From Gordonia pseudamarae (lineage in GTDB: Bacteria; Actinomycetota; Actinomycetes; Mycobacteriales; Mycobacteriaceae): a stretch of DNA of 64,000 nucleotides. Shown here one piece after another: positions 18,895-27,070 of this stretch. Positions within the stretch are counted from its first letter, which is position 1. Every line of letters begins with the position of its first letter. The translations under genes were made by a program, and so were the position numbers. The stretch lies in NCBI RefSeq assembly GCF_025273675.1, contig NZ_CP045809.1, positions 930,001 through 994,000 of the forward strand, read 5' to 3'. Under the pieces are notes generated by a model. That model was not told where the DNA came from, ran no database searches, and saw nothing but the letters and a program-made list of their open reading frames with translations.

Positions 18895-19701
18895 GTGTCA
18901 TCTGATGCGGACCGCGTACGTAAGAGCCTGTCGGCGGGGGTGTCCGTGCGCACCCCCAAGGCCGCCGAACAGATCGCCCGGCACCTACGCGGTCTGATCG
19001 TCCGGGGCGAGACCGCACCCGGCACGATGCTCAGCTCCGAGAAAGCGTTGCTCGACGAGTTCGGTGTTTCCCGACCGACCTTGCGCGAAGCATTCCGCAT
19101 CCTGGAGAACGAGGGGCTGATCGTCGTGCTCACCGGGGCGCGCGGCGGTGCCCGGGTGCAATTGCCCGATCTGGGTGTGGTGTCCCGGCAGATCGGCTAC
19201 TACCTGCAGGCGCAGCAGACCACGTTGCGCGACCTGCTTGAGGCCCGGGCCGAGTTCGAGCCGATCTGCGCGCGGCTGTTGGCCGAACGTCGATCGGATG
19301 ACACCCTCCGCGAGTTGGACGAACTCGTCGCGTCTCTGATCGCCGACGCGGAGAAGGGTTTCGCCACCGGGGCCGAGTATGCCGCCTGGGTGCATTCGAC
19401 GCGTGCGCTCCACGAACTGATCGCCGAAGGCTGCGGCAACAACACCCTCGCCGCGCAGGCGCGGTCGTTGAGCGAGATGCTGGGGGCGCATCGCCGGGTC
19501 AGTCTGCGGTCGGTGGACTACCGGCCGGGGTCTCCCGAAACCATCGCGGAGATCGTGGCCGACTACGCCCGCCTGGCCGAGAACGTGCGGTCCGGCGACG
19601 GTGGCGCCGCCGAGTCGCTGTGGCGCGAGCATCTGCGGCGCTCGACGGAGATCGTCTTCCGTGCCCAGGATCCCGACACGGTGGTCAATCTCCTGGATTG
19701 A
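18895..19701 (+). CDS. FadR/GntR-family transcriptional regulator (FCD domain)
   Basis: 268 residues. Winged helix with PGTMLSSEKALLDEFGVSRPTLREAFRILENEG, followed by an all-helical FCD ligand domain with DLLEARAEFEP and a His/Asp/Arg pattern typical of metal-bound FCD pockets (WVHSTRALHELIAEG). FadR-type proteins of this kind usually sense an acyl-CoA or organic acid and repress catabolic genes. GTG start at 18895 by the leaderless box. It lies in tandem with a paralogue at 19770, inside the degradation block. Confidence 0.92.
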   Translation: MSSDADRVRKSLSAGVSVRTPKAAEQIARHLRGLIVRGETAPGTMLSSEKALLDEFGVSRPTLREAFRILENEGLIVVLTGARGGARVQLPDLGVVSRQIGYYLQAQQTTLRDLLEARAEFEPICARLLAERRSDDTLRELDELVASLIADAEKGFATGAEYAAWVHSTRALHELIAEGCGNNTLAAQARSLSEMLGAHRRVSLRSVDYRPGSPETIAEIVADYARLAENVRSGDGGAAESLWREHLRRSTEIVFRAQDPDTVVNLLD

Positions 19702-19728
19702 GACACCGTCTCGACCCGGGCGCACAGG

Positions 19729-19748
19729 TAGGGTAATAAGTGACCCTA
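19729..19748. promoter_or_regulatory. Inverted repeat overlapping promoter and start of the second FadR gene
   Basis: TAGGGT-N8-ACCCTA, a perfect 6-bp inverted repeat. The left arm doubles as a TANNNT -10 box and the spacer contains the possible GTG start at 19740. A regulator bound here would block transcription, so this is a candidate operator for one of the two FadR proteins. Confidence 0.5.
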
Positions 19749-19769
19749 TTGCAGAAAGAGGCGCCCGCG

Positions 19770-20555
19770 ATGGAACAGGCAGTGGCCCCGGCGTTCGCGA
19801 TCCGGAGCGATCCCGAACGTAGGATCCGCACGCCCAAGACCGCCGAGCTGGTGGCGCTCAAGCTGCGTTCGATGATCGTCTCCGGCGAGCTCAAGGACGG
19901 CGACCGCCTCCCCAACGAGGCCGAGCTGATGGAGTTGTTCTCCGTGAGCAGGCAGACGCTGCGTGAGGCGATCCGGGTGCTCGAAGCCGAACGGCTCGTC
20001 GAGGTCCGGCGCGGCTCACGGTCGGGTGCCAAGGTGTGTGTGCCCGGCCCCGAGGTGGTCGCCCGTCCGGCGGCGCTCGTGCTGCAGTTGTCCGAGGCGA
20101 CGGTCGCCGACGTGTACCGGGCGCTGGAGGCCATCGAACCGCCGGCCGCGCGGCTGCTCGCAGAAGAAGGCACGGACGCCGCCTTCGACCAGCTCGAACA
20201 GTTCCTCGACGAGATCCTGCCCGAGGCGTATGCGTCGGGTAGGCTCGGGTCCGCGGCGGCGCAGTTCCACCTGCGGATGGTGCAGTTGTCCGGCAGTGCC
20301 ACGCTCGCCTTGATCGCCGGGATGGTCAACGAGATCCTGGAGCGCAACTACGCCGCGCTCGAACAGGAATACGGCAGCGCGGGCGCCGACAAGAACTATC
20401 GGCTGTTCGTCCGATCGCAGCGCCGGTTCATCAAGCTGCTGCGCGCCCGTGACGGCGCCGGGGCGTTCCACCACTGGCACAAGCACATGGGGGTGGCGCG
20501 CCAGTTCGTGATGCGCGGACGCGAAGACCTGCTCGTGCAGGACCTGCTCGACTGA
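19770..20555 (+). CDS. FadR/GntR-family transcriptional regulator (FCD domain), second copy
   Basis: 261 residues from ATG 19770, which has AAAGAGG eight bases upstream; a leaderless start at GTG 19740 would add ten residues. Winged helix: RLPNEAELMELFSVSRQTLREAIRVLE; FCD domain with VYRALEAIEPPAARLLAEE, FHLRMVQLSGS and HWHKHMGVAR. It shares the RTPKTAE entry segment with the gene at 18895, so the pair looks duplicated. Directly upstream of the crotonase, acyl-CoA dehydrogenase and ligase genes, which are its likely targets. Confidence 0.92.
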   Translation: MEQAVAPAFAIRSDPERRIRTPKTAELVALKLRSMIVSGELKDGDRLPNEAELMELFSVSRQTLREAIRVLEAERLVEVRRGSRSGAKVCVPGPEVVARPAALVLQLSEATVADVYRALEAIEPPAARLLAEEGTDAAFDQLEQFLDEILPEAYASGRLGSAAAQFHLRMVQLSGSATLALIAGMVNEILERNYAALEQEYGSAGADKNYRLFVRSQRRFIKLLRARDGAGAFHHWHKHMGVARQFVMRGREDLLVQDLLD

Positions 20556-20637
20556 GTGGGACCGGGGCTTTCCCGGTATCCGATTGCGGTGTACTCGTGG
20601 TCGATTGACGTGTGTCACGCAATCGTAAGGAGCCCCA

Positions 20638-21435
20638 ATGGATCTCACCTCACCGGATCTCACCGCCCTGACCACGGTGTTGGCCGAACTCGACGAGCAC
20701 GTGCTCACCATCACCCTCAACCGCCCCGAGCGGATGAACTCCTTCACCAACACGATGCGGGCCGAGTTCCGGCAGATCTGGGAGTACGCGCGTGAGACCG
20801 ACGACGTGCACGTGATCGTCCTGCGCGGCGCCGGCGACCGGGCGTTCTCCACCGGCATGGACACCCGTGAGGGCACCTTCATCTCCGAGAATGTCTTCAG
20901 CCGCAGGGATCCCGGAATCGACCTGCAACCCAAGCACAACGGTTGCTGGAAGCCGCTGATCTGCGCCGTACACGGGATGGCCGCCGGCGGCGCGCTGTAC
21001 TGGCTCAACGAGGCCGACATCATCGTCGCCGGCGACGACGCACAGTTCTTCGACCCGCATGTTTCCTACGGCCTGGTCGCCGCCCTCGAACCGATCGGGC
21101 TGGCCCACCGGATCCCGATCGGTGAGGTCCTGCGCATGGTCCTGCTGGGTCTGGATGAGCGGATGTCGGCGCAGCGCGCCTACGAGATCGGGTTCGTCAG
21201 CGAGATCGTCGCCCGCGAAGAGCTGTGGAAACGGGCCGACGTGCTCGCCCGCCGCATCGCCGCCAAACCCGCCGCCGCCATCCAGGGCAGTGTCCGGGCC
21301 ATCTGGGAATCCAAGGACACCGGCCGCACGCAGGCACTGGCCACGGGAATGTCGTACACCTCGCTCGGCAACCCGATCGGGAAGGCGCAGGTGGTGCGTT
21401 CGCAGGTGCCCACCCGCGACTTCGAGGTCCGCTGA
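20638..21435 (+). CDS. Crotonase (enoyl-CoA hydratase/isomerase) family protein
   Basis: 265 residues. ITLNRPERMNSFTN, oxyanion-hole parts RAFSTGMDTREG and GMAAGGALYWLNEADIIV are present. The usual first catalytic glutamate (LPE...) is replaced by DPHVSYGLVAALEP, so it may be an isomerase or hydrolase rather than a hydratase. AAGGAG is five bases before ATG 20638. Begins a plus-strand run with acyl-CoA dehydrogenase, ligase and thiolase. Confidence 0.9.
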   Translation: MDLTSPDLTALTTVLAELDEHVLTITLNRPERMNSFTNTMRAEFRQIWEYARETDDVHVIVLRGAGDRAFSTGMDTREGTFISENVFSRRDPGIDLQPKHNGCWKPLICAVHGMAAGGALYWLNEADIIVAGDDAQFFDPHVSYGLVAALEPIGLAHRIPIGEVLRMVLLGLDERMSAQRAYEIGFVSEIVAREELWKRADVLARRIAAKPAAAIQGSVRAIWESKDTGRTQALATGMSYTSLGNPIGKAQVVRSQVPTRDFEVR

Positions 21436-21502
21436 TCTTCCGGGCCCAGTGACCGGGACACCGCGGTGCGCGGCCGGGCCCGTCCCGGCAATGTGATTCG
21501 GT

Positions 21503-22690
21503 GTGAAGTATGGAATGACCGGTGAGCTCGAGGAATTCCGGGCGCAGGTCCGCGACTTCGTGGAGCGTCAGGCGCCGCCCATCGCTCCGAAGGCGGGGGT
21601 CCGCAGCGCCGAGAACGCCGAAGAACTCGGCCTCCTGAAGGCTTGGACGCGGGACCTGTTCGCCGCGGGCTACTACGGCGGTTCGTGGCCGACCGAGTAC
21701 GGCGGGAACGGGCCCGGACACCAGTTCGAACGCGACGTGATCCTCGGCGAGGAGATCGCTCGCCGACGGGCACCCGCTCCGGTGCAGGGTGCGGCCAATC
21801 TGGTGGCGCACGCCCTCATCGACTTCGGCACCGACGCGCAGAAGGCGGCATACCTGCCGGGGATCCGTTCCGGCGATCTCATCTTCTGCCAGCTGTTCAG
21901 CGAGCCCGGCGCGGGCAGCGACCTGGCGTCGTTGCGCACCAAGGCGATCGCGCAGGACGGCGGCGGTTTCCGGATCTCCGGGCAGAAGGTGTGGACCACC
22001 AACGGGCATTGGTCCGACTACGGCTACCTGCTGGCCCGTACCGATCCGGATGCGCCGAAGCACAAGGGCATCAGCGCGTTCATCATCGACATGAAGACGC
22101 CCGGGGTGGATGTGCGGCCGCTGCGGGAGATGACCGGCACCGCCGATTTCAACGAGGTGTTTCTCGACGACGTCGTGGTGCCGGCCGATGCGTTGATCGG
22201 CACCACGGGCGACGGATGGCGCATCGCCAACTCCAGCCTCGGCCACGAGCGGGCCGGTGTGGCGTCCAATGCCGTTCGCCTGCAACGCAACATCGACGCA
22301 CTCCACGAACTCGCCGGTTCCGTGCGGCGCGGCGACGGATGTGCCATCGACGACGCCGCGGTGCGCGATCGGCTCGGGGAGCTCGCCGCATCGGTGGATG
22401 CGCTCTCGGCGTTGGTTTATGCGTCGCTGACCAGGGCATCGCGGGGCGATCAACGACCCCACGACGCACCGATGACCAAACTGATGTTCAGTGAGCTCGG
22501 CGTCGAGATCGCCGCTTTCGGGCTGGAGCTGTGCGGTGAGGCGGGGGTGGTCACCGGCGGTACGTGTGCCGTCGACAACGGTCGCTGGCAGGACGAATTC
22601 CTGTACGCCCGTGCCTACACCATCGCCGGCGGCAGCTCAGAGATCATGCGCAACATCATTGCCGAACGTGGACTCGGCCTGCCCCGCTAG
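21503..22690 (+). CDS. Acyl-CoA dehydrogenase
   Basis: 395 residues. FSEPGAGSDLASL and GQKVWTTNGHWSDYG form the FAD and substrate pocket, and the C-terminus ends in YTIAGGSSEIMRNIIAERGLGLPR. The MCAD-type catalytic glutamate position in the last helix is Ala/Gly here, as in FadE17-like and steroid side-chain enzymes. GTG 21503 is used; ATG 21515 is an alternative, and neither has a strong ribosome site. It could be the alpha partner of the short ACAD-like protein at 17817. Confidence 0.92.
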   Translation: MKYGMTGELEEFRAQVRDFVERQAPPIAPKAGVRSAENAEELGLLKAWTRDLFAAGYYGGSWPTEYGGNGPGHQFERDVILGEEIARRRAPAPVQGAANLVAHALIDFGTDAQKAAYLPGIRSGDLIFCQLFSEPGAGSDLASLRTKAIAQDGGGFRISGQKVWTTNGHWSDYGYLLARTDPDAPKHKGISAFIIDMKTPGVDVRPLREMTGTADFNEVFLDDVVVPADALIGTTGDGWRIANSSLGHERAGVASNAVRLQRNIDALHELAGSVRRGDGCAIDDAAVRDRLGELAASVDALSALVYASLTRASRGDQRPHDAPMTKLMFSELGVEIAAFGLELCGEAGVVTGGTCAVDNGRWQDEFLYARAYTIAGGSSEIMRNIIAERGLGLPR

Positions 22691-22718
22691 CCGAGGATTC
22701 ACCGAGAACGGAGAGCCC

Positions 22719-24290
22719 GTGACAGTAACACCCGACGTGACAGAGCAGGACGCGCCGGCCGGAATCAGGTCGGCGCTGCGTGAACTCTGGTCCGCACCCG
22801 ACGATGCCCGCATGATCCAGCAGTCCGGCAGCTGGCACACCTGGGGCGAGGTGCGCGCCCTGGCCGAAGCCATCACCGGTGAACTCGACCGGATCGGGGC
22901 CGGGCAGGGTGCCCGGGTCGGCGTGGTGCTGAGCAACAGTATGCCCTCGGTTGCCGCGCTGGCCGCAATCCTGAGCACCGGCCGCACCATCGTCACCCTC
23001 AACCCGATGCAGCCCGCCGCCCGCGTGGCCCGCGACCTGGCCAACAGTGCACCCGACGTGGTCCTGGCCCCCCGCGAATCCTGGTCGGCCGCCGAGTTCC
23101 GGGATGCGGTGACCCGCCTCGCGATCTCCGGCTATTCTTTCGCCGACGCCGCGTTGATCTCCGAGACCGAGGCTCCCGTGAAGCAGGGGGCCGCGAAACC
23201 CGAAGCCGCCACCGCCGCCCGCGGCACAGTCGCGATCGAGATGTTCACCTCCGGGACCACCGGTGCGCCCAAACGTATCCCGCTGAGCTGGCGGCAACTC
23301 GATTCCACCCTCGCGGCCGTCCACGCCCGTGTGGCGCAGCCCGAACAGCGCCCGGCGCCGCTGACCGGCCGGGTCGCGCTGGTGACCCTGTCGATGGTGC
23401 ATATCGGCGGCATGTGGGGTGTGCTGCAGGCGCTGTCGGAGGCGCGGCCCTTCGTGCTGCTCGAACGCTTCACCGTCGAGGGCTGGACGGCGGCGATCGA
23501 GGAACATCAGCCGCGCATCGCGAGTCTGCCTCCGGCGGCCATGCGCTCGGTGCTGAGCGCGCGGGTTCCGGCGACCCGGCTGAGCAGCCTGCGCGCGGTC
23601 ACCGCGGGCACCACCTTCGTCAGCCCCGATCTGGCCGACGAGTTCATCGGCCGCTACGGCATTCCCGTGCTCATCGTGTACGGCGCCACCGAGTTCTCCG
23701 GTGCGGTGGCCGGCTGGACCAAGCCGATGCACAACGAGTGGTGGGCGCGTAAACGCGGCAGCGTGGGCCGGCCTTTCCCCGGTGTGTCGATGCGGACCGT
23801 CGACGACTCCGGCGCAGTGCTGCCCGCCGGTGAGGCCGGGCGACTCGAAGTCCGTTCGGGCCAGACGGTTTCCGGTGCCGACGGCTGGGTCCGCACCAGC
23901 GACCTCGCCCATCTCGACGACGACGGCTTCCTGTTCATCGACGGCCGCGCCGACGATGCCATCGTGCGCGGCGGATTCAAGGTGCAGCCCGAGGTGGTGG
24001 CCGACGCGCTGCGCGCCCACGAGGCGATCCTGGACGCCACCGTCTACGGTCGTGCCGACGAGCGACTCGGCCAGGTGCCGGTGGCCGTCGTCGAATGGGT
24101 ACCGGGGGCGACCTCCGTCGCGGAGGCCGAGCTGAAGGAGTTTCTGCGCGGCCACCTCACCGCGTACGAGATTCCGGTGACCATTCACGGTGTCGACGCG
24201 CTGCCGCGCAGTGCCTCGCTGAAGGTGGACCGGCGCAGGCTTCTTGAGATGGTCGCCGATATCGAAGCAGCACAAGGAAATCAGGAGTAG
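22719..24290 (+). CDS. AMP-forming acyl-CoA synthetase (ANL superfamily)
   Basis: 523 residues. ATP loop EMFTSGTTGAPKRIPL, YGATEFSG, motor domain GWVRTSDLAHLDDDGFLFIDGR and the C-terminal lysine in RSASLKVDRR are present. Activates a carboxylic acid to its CoA thioester through an acyl-AMP. GTG 22719 with GGAGAG four bases upstream. Last residues overlap nothing; thiolase follows after 4 bp, so the three genes form one transcript. It is the only acid-CoA ligase in the window, hence the likely gateway from the oxidised substrate to beta-oxidation. Confidence 0.94.
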   Translation: MTVTPDVTEQDAPAGIRSALRELWSAPDDARMIQQSGSWHTWGEVRALAEAITGELDRIGAGQGARVGVVLSNSMPSVAALAAILSTGRTIVTLNPMQPAARVARDLANSAPDVVLAPRESWSAAEFRDAVTRLAISGYSFADAALISETEAPVKQGAAKPEAATAARGTVAIEMFTSGTTGAPKRIPLSWRQLDSTLAAVHARVAQPEQRPAPLTGRVALVTLSMVHIGGMWGVLQALSEARPFVLLERFTVEGWTAAIEEHQPRIASLPPAAMRSVLSARVPATRLSSLRAVTAGTTFVSPDLADEFIGRYGIPVLIVYGATEFSGAVAGWTKPMHNEWWARKRGSVGRPFPGVSMRTVDDSGAVLPAGEAGRLEVRSGQTVSGADGWVRTSDLAHLDDDGFLFIDGRADDAIVRGGFKVQPEVVADALRAHEAILDATVYGRADERLGQVPVAVVEWVPGATSVAEAELKEFLRGHLTAYEIPVTIHGVDALPRSASLKVDRRRLLEMVADIEAAQGNQE

Positions 24291-24294
24291 CGAC

Positions 24295-25473
24295 ATGAAT
24301 GCCGTTATCGTCGAGGCCGTCCGCACCCCGGTCGGCCGCAAAAAGGGCGTGCTCTCGGGAGTACACCCGGCCGACCTGTCCGCGACCGTGCTGCGCGGTC
24401 TTGTCGAACGCACCGGGATCGACCCCGGAGCCGTCGACGACGTGATCTGGGGATGTGTGCAGCAGGTGTCGGAGCAGGCCATCGACATCGCCCGCACCGC
24501 GGTGCTCACCGCGGGCTGGCCGGAGACCATTCCCGGTGTCACCGTGGACAGGCAGTGCGGCTCATCGCAGCAGGCGGTCAATTTCGCCGTCGCGGGCGTG
24601 ATCGCCGGCCACTACGACGTGGTGGTCGCCGGTGGTGTCGAGTCGATGTCGCGGGTGCCGATGGGTTCGTCGACGACTGTCGGGCAGAGCCCGTTCTCGC
24701 AGACCTACCGCGATCGCTACGACAACGTGGTCCCCAACCAGGGGGTCGGCGCCGAGATGATCGCCGCCAAATGGGGTCTGACCCGCACCGACGTCGACGC
24801 CTACGCCGCGCGATCGCACGAGCGTGCCGCGGCCGCACAGGACGCGGGTCTGCTGGCCGAGCAGATCGTGCCGGTCACCACCCCCGGCGGCGTCGGGGCG
24901 AGCGTGGCGACGGGGGATATGACCGTCGACACCGACCAGGGCATCCGGCGCGGCACCACCGTCGACACCCTCGCCGAACTCAAGCCGGTGTTCCGCGAGG
25001 ACGGGGTGATCCACGCCGGCAACGCCTCCCAGATCTCCGACGGCTCGGCGGCACTCCTGATCATGAGCGAGGAGGCGGCGGGCAGGCACGGTCTCACCCC
25101 GATCGCCCGGGTGCACACCGCGGTCGTCACCGGGGACGACCCGGTGATCATGCTGACCGGACCCATCCCCGCCACCGAGAAGGCTCTGCAACGCTCGGGC
25201 CTGTCGCTGTCGGACATCGGTGTCTTCGAGGTCAACGAGGCCTTTGCCACGGTGCCGTTGGCGTGGCAACGCGAGATCGGCGCCGACGACGCTTTGCTCA
25301 ACCCGAACGGCGGCGCCATCGCGTTCGGCCATCCGCTCGGCGGATCGGGCGCCCGCATCATGACCGACATGATCACGCACATGCGGCGCAACAAGATCCG
25401 CTACGGCCTGCAGACGATGTGTGAGGGCGGCGGCCAGGCCAACGCCACCATCATCGAACTGCTCGACACCTGA
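24295..25473 (+). CDS. Thiolase (acetyl-CoA acyltransferase), FadA6-like
   Basis: 392 residues. Nucleophile cysteine in VDRQCGSSQQA, FEVNEAFA, GGAIAFGHPLGGSGAR with the catalytic histidine, and the second cysteine in TMCEGGGQANA. Cleaves a 3-ketoacyl-CoA, releasing acetyl- or propionyl-CoA. VDRQCGSSQQA and MLTGPIPAT are shared with mycobacterial FadA6 of steroid-ring degradation (from memory). ATG 24295 has AGGAG seven bases upstream. A diverged paralogue sits at 27071 but is frameshifted, so this copy is the probable working one. Confidence 0.95.
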   Translation: MNAVIVEAVRTPVGRKKGVLSGVHPADLSATVLRGLVERTGIDPGAVDDVIWGCVQQVSEQAIDIARTAVLTAGWPETIPGVTVDRQCGSSQQAVNFAVAGVIAGHYDVVVAGGVESMSRVPMGSSTTVGQSPFSQTYRDRYDNVVPNQGVGAEMIAAKWGLTRTDVDAYAARSHERAAAAQDAGLLAEQIVPVTTPGGVGASVATGDMTVDTDQGIRRGTTVDTLAELKPVFREDGVIHAGNASQISDGSAALLIMSEEAAGRHGLTPIARVHTAVVTGDDPVIMLTGPIPATEKALQRSGLSLSDIGVFEVNEAFATVPLAWQREIGADDALLNPNGGAIAFGHPLGGSGARIMTDMITHMRRNKIRYGLQTMCEGGGQANATIIELLDT

Positions 25474-25482
25474 ACCGAGGCA

Positions 25483-25497
25483 TCCCGCTCGGCGGGA
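25483..25497. terminator. Small hairpin after the thiolase gene
   Basis: TCCCGC-TCG-GCGGGA, six-base stem, followed by AGTTTCG. Weak; it may attenuate rather than stop transcription into the CoA-transferase gene 73 bp on. Confidence 0.3.
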
Positions 25498-25569
25498 AGT
25501 TTCGACACACCGAGCACGCGGACGAGTAATCGTCAGTGATGAACAGATGACTGTGAGGAGCCGAGATTC

Positions 25570-26799
25570 ATGCATCAGCCGATGAAAGGTGTTCGCGTCC
25601 TTGAGGTTGCGCAGTTCACTTTCGTTCCGTCCGCGGGTGCGGTACTCGCCGACTGGGGTGCCGACGTGATCAAGATCGAACACGCCGAGAAAGGCGACGC
25701 GCAGCGAGGTCTGGTGCGGGTGCTCGGCTACGACACGGCGGGCTCGACGTTCTCCCCGATCATGGAGGGGCCCAACCGCGGCAAACGCAGCGTCGGGCTG
25801 GCCCTGGAGAAGCCCGAATCGCGGGAGGTGTTCACCGAACTCGTCGCACGCAGCGACGTGTTCCTCACCAACTTTCTGCCGGCCGCCCGCCGGAGCCTCG
25901 GTGTCACCCTTGAGGATGTGCGGGCCATCAATCCGGACATCATCTACGTGGTGGGCAGCGGGTTCGGTGCGCAGGGACCGGACGCGGAGAAGGGTGGATA
26001 CGATTCGACCGCGTTCTGGGCGCGCGGCGGCAGTGCCTACGGCACGATGCCGGCGGGCTCGGACAAGGTCAGTTTCATGCCGGCCGGTGCCTACGGCGAC
26101 AACATCGGCGGTCTCACGATCGCCGGGGGTATCGCGGCCGCGCTGTACGGGCGGCAGGTCACCGGCGAACCGTCGGAGATCGACGTCTCGCTGCTGTCGG
26201 TGGGGGCGTGGGCCACCCAGTTCACCGTCAACATGGCGCTGACCCGCGGCGAGGCGATGCCGCCGCCCGCCGCCGACAAACGTTCGGCGAGCGCGGCCAA
26301 CCCGCTCTCCGGTGCCTACCGTACCGCCGACGGCCGCTGGATCCAGTTATCGATGCTGCAGGCGGGCCGCTATTGGCCCGAGTTCTGTTCTGCGGTCGGT
26401 CACCCGGAACTGATCGATGACGAGCGGTTCTCCACCGACGCCACCCTCACCGCCAATCATGCCGCGGCGATGGACATCATCGCCGGCATTATCGGGGCCG
26501 AGCCGCTGGACCATTGGCGTGCGTCGTTCAAGGACATTCGGGGCCAGTGGGCCGCGGTGCAGGACTCGTGGGAGATCGGCAACGACGCCGACCTCATCGC
26601 CAACGGGCGTATCGCCGACGTCATCGATGCCGAGGGTGCCGCACAGAAGTTGGTGGCCAATCCCGTCAACTTCGACAACACGCCGGTGTCGCTCACCCGC
26701 GCGCCGGGGTTCGCCGAACACACCGACGACGTGCTGCGCGACCTCGGATACGACGACGAGCGGTTGATCGAACTGAAGATCGCCGGCGCGATCACCTGA
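25570..26799 (+). CDS. Class III CoA-transferase / alpha-methylacyl-CoA racemase family (CaiB/BaiF)
   Basis: 409 residues. Starts with GVRVLEVAQFTFVPSAGAVLADWGADVIKIE, the CaiB signature, and has PNRGKRSVGLAL, the catalytic aspartate region GAYGDNIGGLTIAGG and GAYRTADGRWIQLSM. These enzymes either move CoA between acids or racemise 2-methylacyl-CoA; the two roles cannot be separated here. TGAGGAG is eight bases upstream. Fourteen bp before the ferredoxin gene and in the same operon. A racemase role would fit a methyl-branched terpenoid or steroid side chain (inference). Confidence 0.92.
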   Translation: MHQPMKGVRVLEVAQFTFVPSAGAVLADWGADVIKIEHAEKGDAQRGLVRVLGYDTAGSTFSPIMEGPNRGKRSVGLALEKPESREVFTELVARSDVFLTNFLPAARRSLGVTLEDVRAINPDIIYVVGSGFGAQGPDAEKGGYDSTAFWARGGSAYGTMPAGSDKVSFMPAGAYGDNIGGLTIAGGIAAALYGRQVTGEPSEIDVSLLSVGAWATQFTVNMALTRGEAMPPPAADKRSASAANPLSGAYRTADGRWIQLSMLQAGRYWPEFCSAVGHPELIDDERFSTDATLTANHAAAMDIIAGIIGAEPLDHWRASFKDIRGQWAAVQDSWEIGNDADLIANGRIADVIDAEGAAQKLVANPVNFDNTPVSLTRAPGFAEHTDDVLRDLGYDDERLIELKIAGAIT

Positions 26800-26812
26800 A
26801 CGGAGCTCCACC

Positions 26813-27031
26813 ATGCATGTCACCATTGATCTGGACAAGTGCGCCGGGCACGCCCGCTGCTACGCCGTGTCGCCGGAGTATTTCGACATCGACGACGACG
26901 GTTACGCGGCGAGCGCGCACGTAGAGGTGCCCGAGGGTGCCGAACAACTGGCGATAGACGCTGTGGCGGCGTGCCCCGAACGGGCGATCCAGATCTGCGA
27001 AGCCACGGCACAAGAATCGAAGAGCGCCTGA
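26813..27031 (+). CDS. Small ferredoxin, 3Fe-4S type, P450 redox partner class
   Basis: 72 residues. Cluster cysteines in DKCAGHARCYAVSP (CxxHxxC) and AACPERAI. The short length and the histidine in place of the middle cysteine are typical of ferredoxins that deliver electrons to actinobacterial cytochromes P450. The P450 of this window lies 14 kb away at 40950, so they are physically separated. GGAG eight bases upstream of ATG 26813. Confidence 0.9.
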   Translation: MHVTIDLDKCAGHARCYAVSPEYFDIDDDGYAASAHVEVPEGAEQLAIDAVAACPERAIQICEATAQESKSA

Positions 27032-27070
27032 GCGCGTACCGGCCCCCAACCCCTGTCAAGGAAGTGAAAC

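Noticed and set aside
20582..20625. GATTGCG and CGCAATC arms upstream of the crotonase at 20638
   Set aside because: Only 7 bp with 30 bp between; too weak for an operator or hairpin call.
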